From: Alviniconcha marisindica
Taxonomy: Eukaryota > Mollusca > Gastropoda > Provannidae
Length of the DNA: 64,000 nt
NCBI GenBank assembly: GCA_018857735.1
Contig: JABMCL010003852.1
Location: 398,501 to 462,500 of the forward strand
Direction: 5' to 3'
Each line of letters opens with the position of its first letter. The first letter of the stretch is position 1. Shown in pieces: positions 63,609-64,000 of the stretch. Both the position numbers and the translations under genes were made by a program. Under the pieces are notes generated by a model, which searched no databases, was not told the origin of the DNA, and saw only the letters and a list, made by a program, of their open reading frames with translations.

Positions 63609-64000
63609 CTTTTACAGGGAAGTATTCCGTTGTCATTATTTGATGGGTTTGTATGATGCCAGTCATAACTGAATGTCTTTTAGAGCCAGAGCTAAACGCT
63701 GAAAGCTGTGCACGAGTGTGTACTTATTTCGGTCTGTAGTTGAGACATGCAACATGTTGCCCGCTCAGCTTCAGGATGAGCATCATGGCCGCTATCCACG
63801 TATTCTACATCAGTGCACAGACTAATGCGAAAACATTTTAGGATTCACACCCTTCCTGGGCTTGTTACTATACATGTTTTCACACAGGGAATGTGCTTCT
63901 CCGTCCCGTGAACAGTCGGTTACACCCTACAGCTGATGAATTTTCCAGCAGGCAGTGTTCACTTTTTTGCCAAGGAAGTTTCTAGTCAAGAAAAGCTAAT

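Overview
This is animal nuclear DNA. Genes are split into many short exons with GT..AG introns and conserved splice phases. Introns are packed with micro- and minisatellites, tRNA-headed SINEs and LINE fragments. No operons, ribosome-binding sites or bacterial features are visible. The CA/GT and GA microsatellites, SINE tails ending in ATT repeats, and proteins that resemble vertebrate orthologues without being vertebrate suggest an invertebrate, most likely a mollusc (probably a gastropod). The phylum is an inference.

Four protein-coding genes could be reconstructed exon by exon from recall of the families; every internal exon has AG/GT borders and every phase closes. (1) OPLAH, ATP-dependent 5-oxoprolinase, minus strand, 39953 down to 403: 30 coding exons, about 1213 residues. 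The last roughly 75-80 residues lie left of the window. (2) NDUFS3, complex I 30-kDa subunit, plus strand, 40037-45316: 6 exons, 266 residues. (3) BOLA3, mitochondrial iron-sulfur cluster factor, minus strand, 54008-49685: 4 exons, 134 residues. (4) DECR1, mitochondrial 2,4-dienoyl-CoA reductase, plus strand, 54296-61438: 8 exons, 331 residues. OPLAH and NDUFS3 are head-to-head with 83 bp between start codons. BOLA3 and DECR1 are head-to-head with 287 bp between start codons. NDUFS3 and BOLA3 converge on a repeat-filled 4.4 kb spacer. Three of the four products act in mitochondria (complex I, Fe-S delivery, beta-oxidation); OPLAH is the cytosolic enzyme that closes the gamma-glutamyl cycle.

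Layout: 1-40 kb is OPLAH with large repeat-filled introns; 40-45.9 kb NDUFS3; 46-49.2 kb SINE, tandem LINE 3' ends, a 56-bp array and a Harbinger-like inverted-repeat element; 49.2-54 kb BOLA3; 54.3-62.7 kb DECR1 with its 3' UTR; 62.7-64 kb no recognised gene.

The most striking observation is that many intronic minisatellites are tandem copies of the neighbouring exon-intron junction, carrying 3-45 nt of exon plus the splice site. I count 16 junctions in all four genes, both donors and acceptors. Two arrays (OPLAH exons 13 and 25) have unit lengths divisible by three and stay open in the exon's own frame, so use of a duplicated acceptor would add in-frame peptide repeats. Other notable points are a one-base frameshift in OPLAH exon 9, a long near-palindromic foldback element, and two inverted-repeat elements inserted into tandem arrays.
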